Assembly: GCA_029959615.1 (NCBI GenBank)
Contig: JASCOD010000004.1
Location: forward strand, 124,001-188,000
Source: Flavobacteriaceae bacterium PS02338
GTDB taxonomy: Bacteria; Bacteroidota; Bacteroidia; Sphingobacteriales; Sphingobacteriaceae
DNA: 64,000 bases
Direction of reading: 5' to 3'
This document shows, in pieces, positions 53,554 to 63,361 of this stretch. The translations under genes were made by a program, and so were the position numbers. The first letter of the stretch is position 1, and the number at the start of each line of letters is the position of its first letter. Under the pieces are notes generated by a model that was given only the letters and a program-made list of their open reading frames with translations, did not search any database and was not told where the DNA came from.

Positions 53554-53565
53554 TTGTGCAAGGTT

Positions 53566-54180
53566 ATGAAAAATGAAGCAATGAATGGTCAGTCTGATAC
53601 GGTTCTCTTACTACAAAAGTTAAGAGACAATGATCAATTGGCTTTTGCTCAAATTGTGCGCCATTTTACTCCAGAACTTGCCAATAGCGCTTATAAATTT
53701 ACCAAAGACAAAGACGGCGCAAAAGATTTACTGCAAGATTTGTTTACGGATTTATGGGAAAGACGTGAACATTTATCCATCACTACCTCACTTCAATCAT
53801 ACCTGCATGTAAGCTTAAAACATAGGTTTTTGCGAAAAGTGATGCGTTCGAACTTGAACGACAAAGCTCTGAATTATTTGGGAAACAGGATGGAACAAAT
53901 GCAGGCTTCTTTCTTGGAAGCAATAGAAGTTTCTGAAATGCAAGATACCATAGCCAAAATTGTAAAATTGCTGCCAATGCCAATGCAAAAAATCTTTTTG
54001 CTACGTGGCGAAGATTACTCTATAAAGGAAATAGCCGAAGCTTTAGGCTTAGCAGAACAAACGGTGAAGACTTATAATATGCAATTAAAACGTAGGATTA
54101 AGGAAGCTATTCTGAAACAATACCCAGATGTAAGTCATTCTTTATCGCTAGCTGTTTTACTCAGTTTGTCCATCATTTAA
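53566..54180 (+). CDS. ECF-type RNA polymerase sigma factor
   Basis: A ~204-residue sigma-70-family factor of the extracytoplasmic type. Region 2 is visible as AFAQIVRHFTPELANSAYKF and KDLLQDLFTDLWERR, and region 4 as MPMQKIFLLRGEDYSIKEIAEALGLAEQTVKTYN. It should direct transcription of the SusC/SusD genes downstream once released by the FecR protein encoded next to it. ATG 53566 is preferred over TTG 53554. The C-terminal hydrophobic LSLAVLLSLSII tail is common in this group. Confidence 0.93.
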   Translation: MKNEAMNGQSDTVLLLQKLRDNDQLAFAQIVRHFTPELANSAYKFTKDKDGAKDLLQDLFTDLWERREHLSITTSLQSYLHVSLKHRFLRKVMRSNLNDKALNYLGNRMEQMQASFLEAIEVSEMQDTIAKIVKLLPMPMQKIFLLRGEDYSIKEIAEALGLAEQTVKTYNMQLKRRIKEAILKQYPDVSHSLSLAVLLSLSII

Positions 54181-54249
54181 AAAAAAAAGTAAAAAGTTTA
54201 TATACTTTTTAAATGTTCATGTCTCTTAGTATTATAAAGAGCATAAAAA

Positions 54250-55230
54250 GTGAACAATCAAAAATTAAAGAAACTTCTCGATAAGTATCTTGCTGGTAAT
54301 ACAACAAAGGCAGAAGCTTTTATTGTTGAAAGTTGGCTAGAAACTTTCCAGCACGATAAAGATGAACAGCAAAGCTTCGATACAGAAGAAAGTCATGATT
54401 TGTTAGCGGAGCAAATTATTGCAAGAGCATTAAATAACAAGGACGAAAAGCTTGAAACTCCATCTCGAAATACGCTAGCACTTTGGAAAAAGATAGCTAG
54501 TATAGCTGCCCTGCTGGCTATCATTTCTTCAGTAGCATTCTTTTATCTAAAAGATGGCTTTGCTAAAAAAGCACCTTTGTTGTCTACCAATTATGATAAG
54601 TTTACAACTCCAATAAAAGAGTTTAAGCAACTCCAATTACCTGATAGTACTATTGTGTATTTAAATGCCAATTCGACACTAGAGGTTCAACAAGATTTTA
54701 CAAAGCAATCTGAAAGAAGGGTAAAATTAACTGGAGAGGCTTTCTTCGATGTTAAAAAAGATAAAGAGCACCCATTCAAAATTCAGGTTGGCGAATTACA
54801 AGTTAAAGTACTGGGTACTTCTTTTAATATCAATGCGCATGCTGCTAATAGTGAAATAAAAGTATCCGTTAAGTCTGGGAAGGTAAATGTGAGCACTAAA
54901 GATGCGGTATTGGCATCATTGGTTGCCGATCAACAATTAGTTTTCGATAAAACAGGAAAAGCATTTGAGTTACAGAAAAATAAAGAAAATGGCAGGGCTT
55001 TATGGAGAGATGGTATTGTAGTGTTGGATAAAGCCACTTTTGCTGAAGTGAGCGCTACCATCTACAACATTTATGGTGTCACCCTAAAATCTAATGAGGA
55101 AAAGGTAAGATCAGAACGATACAACTTCACCATCCGTTCTTCGAGAACATCACAGCAAACCATCAATCAATTATGTGAAATGATAAACAAAAAACATAGA
55201 AAGGAGGGTAGCTCTATAGTTATTTTCTAA
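54250..55230 (+). CDS. FecR-type anti-sigma factor
   Basis: This 326-residue protein crosses the inner membrane once (about 77-97, IASIAALLAIISSVAFFYL). The N-terminal cytoplasmic part binds the sigma factor. The periplasmic part is the FecR domain (TPIKEFKQLQLPDSTIVYLNANS and GEAFFDVKKDKEHPFKIQVG) followed by a C-terminal STN-like domain that contacts SusC. It starts with GTG and lies 69 nt after the sigma factor gene. The arrangement predicts ligand-dependent release of the sigma factor through the STN domain of the next gene. Confidence 0.93.
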   Translation: MNNQKLKKLLDKYLAGNTTKAEAFIVESWLETFQHDKDEQQSFDTEESHDLLAEQIIARALNNKDEKLETPSRNTLALWKKIASIAALLAIISSVAFFYLKDGFAKKAPLLSTNYDKFTTPIKEFKQLQLPDSTIVYLNANSTLEVQQDFTKQSERRVKLTGEAFFDVKKDKEHPFKIQVGELQVKVLGTSFNINAHAANSEIKVSVKSGKVNVSTKDAVLASLVADQQLVFDKTGKAFELQKNKENGRALWRDGIVVLDKATFAEVSATIYNIYGVTLKSNEEKVRSERYNFTIRSSRTSQQTINQLCEMINKKHRKEGSSIVIF

Positions 55231-55240
55231 AAATAAAAAA

Positions 55241-55264
55241 ACAGGTACCTAAACAAGTACCTGT
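55241..55264. terminator. Hairpin between FecR and SusC genes
   Basis: ACAGGTAC and GTACCTGT form an 8-bp stem with an 8-nt loop, preceded by an A-run. No T-run follows on the plus strand, so it may be a weak terminator or a site that separates regulator and PUL transcription. Confidence 0.5.
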
Positions 55265-55403
55265 CTATATCATGCTGATGCAGAAACAGATTGGACCCTA
55301 TTGTGCATAGCAACAGTGCTAAACAAATTTATTTAACATCACTTCAAAAATAACGAAATAACACGAGTTTATGAGTTGTTTTTGAGGTTAACTTTTACGA
55401 TTT

Positions 55404-58400
55404 ATGAACTTTTTACCGCAATTAAGGTGGTATATGAAAATTACATGTATACTCTATGGCGTATTGATGATAGCTGCGCCTCTGCTGCATGCTGTTAAAG
55501 GGCATGCACAGGTTTTAGAGAAAAAAGTTACGGCTACTTATAAAAATAATAATCTTCATGAAGTAGTACTTGACTTGCAATCTAAAACAAAAGTTGATTT
55601 TGGCTTTACGAAAGATTTAGGTTTCGATAAAGTGATCATCAAAGACCAAAAGTTCGAAAATCAGCCCCTCGGCACAGTATTGAAAAAACTGCTTTACGTT
55701 CACTCTTTCGGATTTAAGGAAAAGGATGGAATGATCATTCTTTCAAAAATGCAACAGCAGGTAAAAATATCTGGAAAGGTATTCGATGACAGCGGTATAC
55801 CAATGCCAAGTGCTAGTATCCGAATTATCGAAGCTAACAGAACATTAAACACAGATCAAAACGGTGCCTATGCCATTAACCTACGACCAGGAAATTATAC
55901 TTTTGAGGCTAGCTACATTTCGTATCAATCGCAAAGTAAAAAGGTGATCGTGCAAAGCGGCAAAGACTTGACAGTCAATTTTACCCTTGTAGAATCGCAA
56001 AATAAGCTTAACGAAGTAGTGGTAGTAGGTTATGGGGAGGTAAGGCGTAAGGATTTAACTGGAGCTGTTTCTACGGTAAGTTTAAAAGATATTCAAGATA
56101 TTCCGGTACAACGAGTTGACCAGATGCTGCAGGGTAGAATTGCAGGAGCGGAGATTGTTTCTACTTCTGGAGAGCCAGGTGCTGGTACATCTATCCGCAT
56201 CCGTGGTACCAGATCAATATCAGCTACCAATGAACCCTTATATGTAGTTGATGGTGTAATGGATGCTGTAAGCAGCATGAACGATATTAACCCTGCTGAT
56301 ATTGAAACGATACAGGTGCTAAAAGATGCTTCTTCAACTGCCATTTACGGATCTAGAGGTAGCAATGGTGTCATTTTAATCACTACCAAAAGAGGACAGG
56401 AAGGGCAGACGGAAGTGTTGTATCGTGCCGATTTTGGCGTTTCGCAATTACCTAGGTTTTTAGATTTGATGAACGCTCAAGAATTTGCCGAGCTTCAAAA
56501 TGATCGTTACTATTTTCAATCTACCGCTAACCAAACCAAGCCTTTGGAAGATTATCCTTTCCCAAATCCAGCGGCTTTAGGTGCAGGTACAAATTGGACA
56601 GACGAGATTAGCAGAACCGCACCTTACCAGAACCACACTTTAACTGCTAGTGGCGGAAGTAAAGCTACTAAATTTTACTTTTCTGCTAATTATAGCAATA
56701 ACCAAGGTATCATTATCGCAAGTGGTTTACAACGTTATCAGTTACGTTTAAATCTAGATCATACGTTTAGTAAATACGTAAAAGGAGGTTTACGAATTAA
56801 TTACTCGTACATAGACCACGAGATTAACAAGGCTGATATTGGAACACAAACTCTTTGGTATCGTTCTACGATATTTTTAGCACCAACTATCGCCGCTTAT
56901 AAACCTGATGGTAGCCTCAACGACTGGAACTCGCAATGGTATGCAGGTACTTTGTTTGATTCGCCCTTGGCCGTTTCAAAGCTTACCAGAAAAGATCAGT
57001 TAAAGAAAACCTTATCGCCTATGGTATTTTTGGAGGTTACGCCCATAAAAGGTTTGGTTTTTAGAAGTAGCGCATCATTATATGACTATAACCGTTTCGA
57101 TGATAACTTTTCGCCATCAACTTTGCCAACAAGAGCCAGTAGAAATACGGGTGCTTATGCTTACAAACGTGCTTATAGAGCAAATAATATCCTAAACGAA
57201 AATACAGTTACCTACAATACTATTTGGAAACGCAAGCATAGTTTCGAAGGTTTATATGGTTTTACCTTACAGACCAATTGGTATGCTGATTTATCTGCGA
57301 GTGGCGATGGTTATTTTATTGATGATATCAATACGAACGATTTAGGTGCGGTGCCATCCAAAGAAACGCTTAATGCTTCTTCAAGTTTAGAAGATAGAAG
57401 CAGGGTGTCACATTTAGGAAGGATCAACTACAATTTTGATAGCAAGTATTATTTAACATTAACAGGGAGATTTGATGCTGGATCCAATTTCGCTGCCAAC
57501 CATAAATGGGGATTTTTCCCATCTGCGGCACTAAAATGGAATTTGAAGAGGGAAAAATTTCTTAAGAATGTAAGAGCTATTGATGATTTGGCAATTAGGT
57601 TAAGTGCTGGTATTGCAGGTAACGATGCCGTAGGTGTTTATCAATCTTTAGCGAGATTAAGTTCTAATTCCAATGGTTATATTTTTGGAGGAGCTATTCC
57701 GGTTTCTTACACGCCAAACAGAATTGCAAATGAAGGCCTAACTTGGGAAAAAACAAAGTCAGTTAACTTAGGTATCGATGCTGCATTCCTTAAAGGAAAG
57801 GTTGACCTAAGTTTAGAGCTCTACAGTTCTAGAACGGAAGATCTGTTATTAACTGTTCAATTACCGAATCAGGGTGGCTATACTAGTCGTTTGGCTAATA
57901 TTGGTAAAACCTCAAACGATGGAGTTGAGTTGACCTTGGGTACCAAGAACATCACTAGAAAAAACTTTTATTGGAACTCTACTTTCACCATTGGTCATAA
58001 CAAGCAAATGGTTGATGATATTGGTGGTTTAGAAAGGGTATCTGCATACATTAATCCTTACGGCGGTAACTACATGATGTACGGTTACGTAGCGGGACGT
58101 CCATTAAATGCGCTTTGGGGCTTTCAGTATGCTGGAGTTTGGAAAAACCTAGCAGAAGTTGCCCAAAATGATATTGATAAAAAATACGTGTCTTCTTCAA
58201 CACCTTTTTATACGCCAGGTCGCCAACGTTACATAGACCAAAATGGAGATGGCGTACTTAATAACGATGATTTGATTTATATGGGTAATGCAGATCCGAA
58301 AGTTTATGGCGGTTTGCAAAACAGCTTCCGTTACAAGAAGTTCTACATCAACATTTATTTCAACTATTCGTTGGGTGGGAAAATCTATAACCCAACAGAG

Positions 58401-58787
58401 TTATTTATGGGAACGGGCACCTACCTTTCAAACCAATATCGCTATATGGTTAATGCATGGCATCCAACCAGAAATCCAACATCAGATATCCCAAGGGCAG
58501 ATTCTAAAGACGATATCCCAACGGATAGATTTATTTATGATGCTAGCTTTCTGCGTCTAAAAAATGCATCGATAAGTTATGTATTCGATTTAGCGAAAAA
58601 AACAAATAACAAGTTCAAGTCAGTGATATTAACGGCTGCGGGAAATAACATCTTTTTACTGAAGAAATACAATGGGTACGACCCAGAGGTTTCTGCAGAA
58701 AGTGGTAGCTCTACCATTAGAAGGATGGACAATGGTGCTTATCCCGCCAGCCGTACGCTAACGTTTAGCGCTCAACTTAAATTTTAA
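55404..58787 (+). CDS. SusC/RagA-family TonB-linked outer-membrane receptor with STN domain
   Basis: An 1127-residue importer of glycan fragments. After a signal peptide (residues ~1-36, ending GHAQ) come an STN signalling domain (about 40-115), a carboxypeptidase-regulatory-like domain (about 120-205), the TonB box (NEVVVVGYGEVRR), a plug (QRVDQMLQGRIAGAEIVS, IRIRGTRSIS) and the barrel ending in a terminal aromatic LKF. The STN domain lets it pass a substrate signal to the FecR protein encoded upstream. It is followed directly by its SusD partner. Confidence 0.95.
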   Translation: MNFLPQLRWYMKITCILYGVLMIAAPLLHAVKGHAQVLEKKVTATYKNNNLHEVVLDLQSKTKVDFGFTKDLGFDKVIIKDQKFENQPLGTVLKKLLYVHSFGFKEKDGMIILSKMQQQVKISGKVFDDSGIPMPSASIRIIEANRTLNTDQNGAYAINLRPGNYTFEASYISYQSQSKKVIVQSGKDLTVNFTLVESQNKLNEVVVVGYGEVRRKDLTGAVSTVSLKDIQDIPVQRVDQMLQGRIAGAEIVSTSGEPGAGTSIRIRGTRSISATNEPLYVVDGVMDAVSSMNDINPADIETIQVLKDASSTAIYGSRGSNGVILITTKRGQEGQTEVLYRADFGVSQLPRFLDLMNAQEFAELQNDRYYFQSTANQTKPLEDYPFPNPAALGAGTNWTDEISRTAPYQNHTLTASGGSKATKFYFSANYSNNQGIIIASGLQRYQLRLNLDHTFSKYVKGGLRINYSYIDHEINKADIGTQTLWYRSTIFLAPTIAAYKPDGSLNDWNSQWYAGTLFDSPLAVSKLTRKDQLKKTLSPMVFLEVTPIKGLVFRSSASLYDYNRFDDNFSPSTLPTRASRNTGAYAYKRAYRANNILNENTVTYNTIWKRKHSFEGLYGFTLQTNWYADLSASGDGYFIDDINTNDLGAVPSKETLNASSSLEDRSRVSHLGRINYNFDSKYYLTLTGRFDAGSNFAANHKWGFFPSAALKWNLKREKFLKNVRAIDDLAIRLSAGIAGNDAVGVYQSLARLSSNSNGYIFGGAIPVSYTPNRIANEGLTWEKTKSVNLGIDAAFLKGKVDLSLELYSSRTEDLLLTVQLPNQGGYTSRLANIGKTSNDGVELTLGTKNITRKNFYWNSTFTIGHNKQMVDDIGGLERVSAYINPYGGNYMMYGYVAGRPLNALWGFQYAGVWKNLAEVAQNDIDKKYVSSSTPFYTPGRQRYIDQNGDGVLNNDDLIYMGNADPKVYGGLQNSFRYKKFYINIYFNYSLGGKIYNPTELFMGTGTYLSNQYRYMVNAWHPTRNPTSDIPRADSKDDIPTDRFIYDASFLRLKNASISYVFDLAKKTNNKFKSVILTAAGNNIFLLKKYNGYDPEVSAESGSSTIRRMDNGAYPASRTLTFSAQLKF

Positions 58788-58805
58788 TTGATAGATGAAT
58801 TGAAA

Positions 58806-60323
58806 ATGAAAAGGAATTATTACTATATCATTTTATTGGCTTTTACATTTGTTTTCTCGTCTTGTAAGAAAATGCTCGAAGAGGATGCACAAAATTTTGT
58901 ATCACCAAATCAGTTTTATAAAAACGAAGCACAATGTGTTGCTGCTTTAAACGGATGTCATAACCCGTTAACCAGTATATTTAATCAAGGTTTACTATTG
59001 TCTATTGAAGGTGTTTCTGATTTAGCTTATCTAGGTAACTTAAATAATGAAACTCGTTTCGAGCTATCTCCATCTAATCCTGGCATGGGTAAAGGATTAT
59101 GGACATCGGCTTACCAAGGTATCATGTTCTGTAACGCCGCTATCGAGGGGATTAAAAAATCGCCCGTAGCTGAAGATCGAAAACCTGCTTTAATTGCCGA
59201 AGCAGTTACTTTACGTGCACTTTATTACTATGTATTAACCTCTACATTTGGCGATGTGCCTTTTTATACAGATGACGTAGCTAATTTGGCGACGCTAGAA
59301 AAAGTAAATGCTTTAGGTAGAATGAGTGCGAAAGATACCCGTACCTTCTTAATTAAAGATTTGCAGACTTATGCTACTGCATTGCCTAAAACACGTACAT
59401 CCGAGGTGCCAAATAACCGTATATCTTCGTCAATGGCATACGTGTTAATTGCCAAATTGGCCATGTGGGAGAAAGATTACCCTACTGCATTAACAGCATT
59501 AAACGAGATCAAAACCATTTACGGACAACTAGCGCAGTACCCTTTAACAGACACTTACTTCAGAAATAAAAATACAGCAGAATCTATTTTCGAAGTACAG
59601 TACACTTGGTCGGTAAGCGGGTTAAAAAAGACTTCACAAGTAGCTTGTTATTTTACACCTCCTCGCACGGCCAACACCAGTACTTATAATGGTATTGTCA
59701 TCGCAGAATTGGGCGATAAAGCAAATCCGTTTACTTCCATAACACCGTCCGCTTATTTTATGAGTTTGTACGATGTATGGGACCCACGTAGAAACATGAT
59801 TTTGGCCTATACTTATAACGGTCAGAATTTTTCTCGTCCAATGTCAAATAATGGTACAGGAAAGCCTTGGATGGGTGTAAAATTTTGGTGCCCCGGAATG
59901 GATAATCTAGCCGATGGCAATAACCAGAAAGTTTTTAGGTACGCTGATGTGCTTTTGATGATGGCAGAATGTGCAAATGAATTAGATAATGTGCCATTAG
60001 CCATGAGCAGTATTAACGAAGTAAAAAGAAGAGCTTCGCAAAGTTCGTCTGCAAGTATAAATCTGGAACTAACGACTTATCCTGGTAAAGTAGATTTCTT
60101 GGAGGAAGTAAAGGCCGAAAGAGCTAGAGAATTAATGGGTGAATATGGCCGTAAATGGGATTTAGTACGTTGGGGAACTTGGTATGACTCTATCATGGCA
60201 ACAGTAGCTAATGAGTTTGTAGATATCAAAGATAATGTACGCCCTTACCATGAATATTATCCAATTCCAGATAACGAAATCTTGCGTTCTGATGGCAAAT
60301 TGCACAATAACGCTTATAAATAA
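58806..60323 (+). CDS. SusD/RagB-family glycan-binding lipoprotein
   Basis: A ~505-residue surface lipoprotein with lipobox FSSC-KK near residue 19. The N-terminal part has DAQNFVSPNQFYKNEAQCVAALNG, the mid part has TPR-like helices (AEAVTLRALYYYVLTSTFGDVPF), and the C-terminus has ERARELMGEYGRKWDLVRWG and HEYYPIPDNEI, all family hallmarks. It caps the SusC barrel and delivers glycan to it. ATG 58806 is chosen over TTG 58788 because it starts the signal peptide. The bound glycan is unknown; GH20 downstream points to N-acetylhexosamines. Confidence 0.95.
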   Translation: MKRNYYYIILLAFTFVFSSCKKMLEEDAQNFVSPNQFYKNEAQCVAALNGCHNPLTSIFNQGLLLSIEGVSDLAYLGNLNNETRFELSPSNPGMGKGLWTSAYQGIMFCNAAIEGIKKSPVAEDRKPALIAEAVTLRALYYYVLTSTFGDVPFYTDDVANLATLEKVNALGRMSAKDTRTFLIKDLQTYATALPKTRTSEVPNNRISSSMAYVLIAKLAMWEKDYPTALTALNEIKTIYGQLAQYPLTDTYFRNKNTAESIFEVQYTWSVSGLKKTSQVACYFTPPRTANTSTYNGIVIAELGDKANPFTSITPSAYFMSLYDVWDPRRNMILAYTYNGQNFSRPMSNNGTGKPWMGVKFWCPGMDNLADGNNQKVFRYADVLLMMAECANELDNVPLAMSSINEVKRRASQSSSASINLELTTYPGKVDFLEEVKAERARELMGEYGRKWDLVRWGTWYDSIMATVANEFVDIKDNVRPYHEYYPIPDNEILRSDGKLHNNAYK

Positions 60324-60346
60324 CTGCCTATCAATCAAAAAATAAG

Positions 60347-61189
60347 ATGATGAAAAAAACTTTGACATTGTTTGTTGCATTGCTTTTGATGAGCGGTGTA
60401 ACATTTGCCCAAGATTACTTAAGGGTGTTGAGCTATAATATTTTGGAGGGGATGAAATTGGATACCACCAAAGGCAAACAGCAGTTTGTAAATTGGGTAA
60501 AAGACCAAGATCCAGATATTTTTGCCATACAAGAAGCTAACAAATTTACAGCGGAAAGCTTAGCTGCATTAGCCAAAAGTTACGGTCACGATTATAGCGT
60601 TTTGGTAAAAGAAAAAGGCTATCCAACAGCCTTAACTTCTCGTTTTCCAATTACCGATGTAGAGAAAATAAACGAGAACATTACGCATGGCTATATCACA
60701 GCGAAAGTAAATGGCTACAACATTGTGGTGTTGCATCTAAATCCGCACCACTATGATATTCGCAGAAAAGAAATGGCCACCATTTTAGCGAAAATCAAAG
60801 AAAATAAAGCGACAAAAAAGCTAATTGTAATGGGCGATTTTAATTCAAATTCTCCATTGGATAAAGCAAATTATGCTGATGGGCAACTAGTGAAACGCCT
60901 GAAAGAAGCAAAATTGAAATATGCTTTCCATAACAATTTAGTAAACGGCGAAGAAATTGATTTCGAAGTACAAGGAAGCATTTTGGATTTTGGTTTGGTC
61001 GATATCATCAAACATTTAGCCGATAGCGATCCTATAAATGCCAAGGAGATTAATCCTGCCAAGCATCGTATCGATTATATCTACGTCTCCAAAGATTTAA
61101 AATCAAAAGTAGTGAGGGGCAAATTTATTCGTGATGACTTTACGAAGAAGTTTTCTGACCACTTACCCATAATTATCGAACTAAAATAA
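60347..61189 (+). CDS. Exported endonuclease/exonuclease/phosphatase-family enzyme
   Basis: A 280-residue protein with a signal peptide (to about residue 21, GVTFAQD). The fold's catalytic segments are present: SYNILEG, IFAIQEANK (metal-binding Glu), VVLHLNPHHYD, VMGDFNSNSPLD (catalytic Asp/Asn) and FSDHLPIIIE (terminal Asp-His). Members are nucleases, sphingomyelinase-like or inositol-phosphate phosphatases. Its position between SusD and a glycan-binding lipoprotein suggests it removes a phosphate or phosphodiester group from the locus substrate, or supplies phosphate; DNA as substrate is also possible. Confidence 0.88.
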   Translation: MMKKTLTLFVALLLMSGVTFAQDYLRVLSYNILEGMKLDTTKGKQQFVNWVKDQDPDIFAIQEANKFTAESLAALAKSYGHDYSVLVKEKGYPTALTSRFPITDVEKINENITHGYITAKVNGYNIVVLHLNPHHYDIRRKEMATILAKIKENKATKKLIVMGDFNSNSPLDKANYADGQLVKRLKEAKLKYAFHNNLVNGEEIDFEVQGSILDFGLVDIIKHLADSDPINAKEINPAKHRIDYIYVSKDLKSKVVRGKFIRDDFTKKFSDHLPIIIELK

Positions 61190-61199
61190 ACATAGCAAC

Positions 61200-63272
61200 A
61201 TGAAAAGCTTTTTATTTTCACGAAAAATATATGCACAACTGGCTTTGTGCTCAGTGATCACACTCCTAACCATTTGGGGCTGTAAAAAACAAGAATTGGT
61301 TTCTTTTAGCACCGATCTATCATTGAATGCCCATATTGTAAAAATAGCCGATTCGGCAGCTACAACAAGAATACAAGTTTATGCAGATGAGACTTGGGAA
61401 GTAGCCGCAAAATCCAACGATTGGCTGAAACTCGACAAAACTACAGGTACTGGAAAATCAGAATTTTTAGCTACTGTTACTTCAAATAAAGGGCAATTAC
61501 CACGTGCGGTAGAAATCTATGTGAAAGCCAAAGGTAAAACAGATACGGTTTTCATCCAGCAAAGAGGTTTAACACCTACCGTAAATATTGTTGATGCCAA
61601 CATGAACGCCGTTGCTGGTGCTGGTAAAATGAAAACCATACTCACTACCAATGTTCCTTTCAATTTGATAAAAAAGGAATTGGTTTACAAGACAGCAGGA
61701 CAAGATAATTGGATAGGCGATGTAAATTTTGATGGTACTTACATGTTGATCAATGTGGCAGCAAGTGCATCGGCAGAACCAAGAGAAACGCTGTTAAGAC
61801 TGTCTTATCTCGATGCCATGGGAACTACGGTAAAGGATTCGATATTGATTACACAAAGTCCTGTTGGTGAGTATCAAAATGCGGTGTTAAAGGATTTTGC
61901 TTATGTGAAATCATTAGCTGCGGGCGTTGTAAACGAAGATGTTTACATTGAAGGTATTGTTTTGGTTGACAAAGGAAATCCAAATACGGCACTTAATCCG
62001 AACTCGGCAAGCAATAAACACGTGATTGACAAAACTGAAAATGGAATCACGGTTTACGTACAAAGTTTAGATGGTAAATCGGGGTTAAGATTAAGAATGG
62101 CAACTCCTGGTGACCATATCTTCAGCAAAAATGAAAAGGTTAAACTGTGGTTGAAAAACACTACCATTACTAAAACCGCTAATCCAGTTACCACTACCAT
62201 TTCAAATGTACCATCGTTAAACGTGATGGAAAAGGTAGATAGCCCAACGCCGTTGGTAGCTAGGGAGCTTTATATGAAAGACTTGGTGGATAATGATGTA
62301 TATACTTATGTCAAATTAAAAGATGTAGAGATTTCGGTGTCAAACGGCTCGTATTACAACATCAACGAGGGATATGAGTTTAGAGTAGATTGCTACCCAA
62401 CTAACATCAGAGATATTAACGGAAATAGCATGTATATGATGACTAATGGAGGTGTGCCTTACCGTCGTAATGGTACGCAAGTGCCGCAAGGTTCGGGTAC
62501 CATCAGTGGTGTAATTGTATATGAAACGATGGCTCGTTATGGAGGTAATATTGGGAAGTACGCTATTCGTCAGATGGCACAAGAAGATATCAAACTTAAT
62601 AATGATAGAAGCCAAGGTTTTTCTAACGTATTGGTAGAATGGGATAGGTTTAGAAGTGAATTACAAACGGGTGCCACTTTGGCGAGTAATCCATTAACCC
62701 CAACTATTGGTACTGGTAAGTTGAGCCATAGCGAGTTTGCAGATTTAAACTATACAGCTGCCGCAGGTATTTACGGTACCAACGATTTTAACGCTTTATT
62801 GCCAGACCCAACAGGAGCAAAAGGTGCAGTAACCAATGGTGCTTTCGCTGCTAGAGGCTTATGGAACACAGCAAAAAATAGAGGTGGAGCAATTATCGTG
62901 AAAGCATCTACAGCCAATATCAGCCAACAAGTTTCTTTACAGATTGAAGGCTTTGTAGCTACAGGTGCACCGAGGGAGTGGACCATTGAGTGGTCTACCC
63001 AAAGTAACATGGATGCAGGAACTTGGAACCCTGTAAGTGATTTTACTTTCCAAGATATAGTTAACTGGACGAGTACCTTGTTAACGCAGGTTTCTGGTTA
63101 TAAAGTGATGAACTTTAATTTGCCAATGGCTGCTTCAGGTCAAAGTGAAATTTACATCAGAATAAAAGCCAAAAACAGAAATGTAGGTAGTGCAACTAGT
63201 GACGTAGGCGGCACATTCAATAGTGCAGTAGCTGTTTACTTCGGTCATATTTCATTGAAGTATAACAAATAA
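61200..63272 (+). CDS. BACON/DUF5689 surface lipoprotein
   Basis: This 690-residue protein has a lipobox (TIWGC-KK, near residue 28) and a modular, all-beta layout. A BACON-like domain covers about 35-125 (ADETWEVAAKSNDWLKL, VFIQQRG). A DUF5689-type domain follows (about 235-470, with VNEDVYIEGIVLVDKGN and GTISGVIVYE). The C-terminal ~210 residues form a jelly-roll-like module. BACON and DUF5689 proteins in such loci bind carbohydrate at the cell surface, so this is the likely surface glycan-binding protein of the locus. It has no catalytic motif that I recognise. Confidence 0.82.
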   Translation: MKSFLFSRKIYAQLALCSVITLLTIWGCKKQELVSFSTDLSLNAHIVKIADSAATTRIQVYADETWEVAAKSNDWLKLDKTTGTGKSEFLATVTSNKGQLPRAVEIYVKAKGKTDTVFIQQRGLTPTVNIVDANMNAVAGAGKMKTILTTNVPFNLIKKELVYKTAGQDNWIGDVNFDGTYMLINVAASASAEPRETLLRLSYLDAMGTTVKDSILITQSPVGEYQNAVLKDFAYVKSLAAGVVNEDVYIEGIVLVDKGNPNTALNPNSASNKHVIDKTENGITVYVQSLDGKSGLRLRMATPGDHIFSKNEKVKLWLKNTTITKTANPVTTTISNVPSLNVMEKVDSPTPLVARELYMKDLVDNDVYTYVKLKDVEISVSNGSYYNINEGYEFRVDCYPTNIRDINGNSMYMMTNGGVPYRRNGTQVPQGSGTISGVIVYETMARYGGNIGKYAIRQMAQEDIKLNNDRSQGFSNVLVEWDRFRSELQTGATLASNPLTPTIGTGKLSHSEFADLNYTAAAGIYGTNDFNALLPDPTGAKGAVTNGAFAARGLWNTAKNRGGAIIVKASTANISQQVSLQIEGFVATGAPREWTIEWSTQSNMDAGTWNPVSDFTFQDIVNWTSTLLTQVSGYKVMNFNLPMAASGQSEIYIRIKAKNRNVGSATSDVGGTFNSAVAVYFGHISLKYNK

Positions 63273-63280
63273 TAAAGTTT

Positions 63281-63318
63281 AAGCCATTGCGGTGTACTTA
63301 TCGCATCGCAATGGTTTT
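63281..63318 (+). terminator. Hairpin between the DUF5689 and GH20 genes
   Basis: CCATTGCG and CGCAATGG form an 8-bp stem, extended by AAG/TTT-type pairs, followed by TTTT. It lies 8 nt after the lipoprotein stop and may lower readthrough into the GH20 gene. Confidence 0.6.
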
Positions 63319-63361
63319 AAAATCAACAACCATTTCTTACTAACCTAAGTATTTCCAAGAT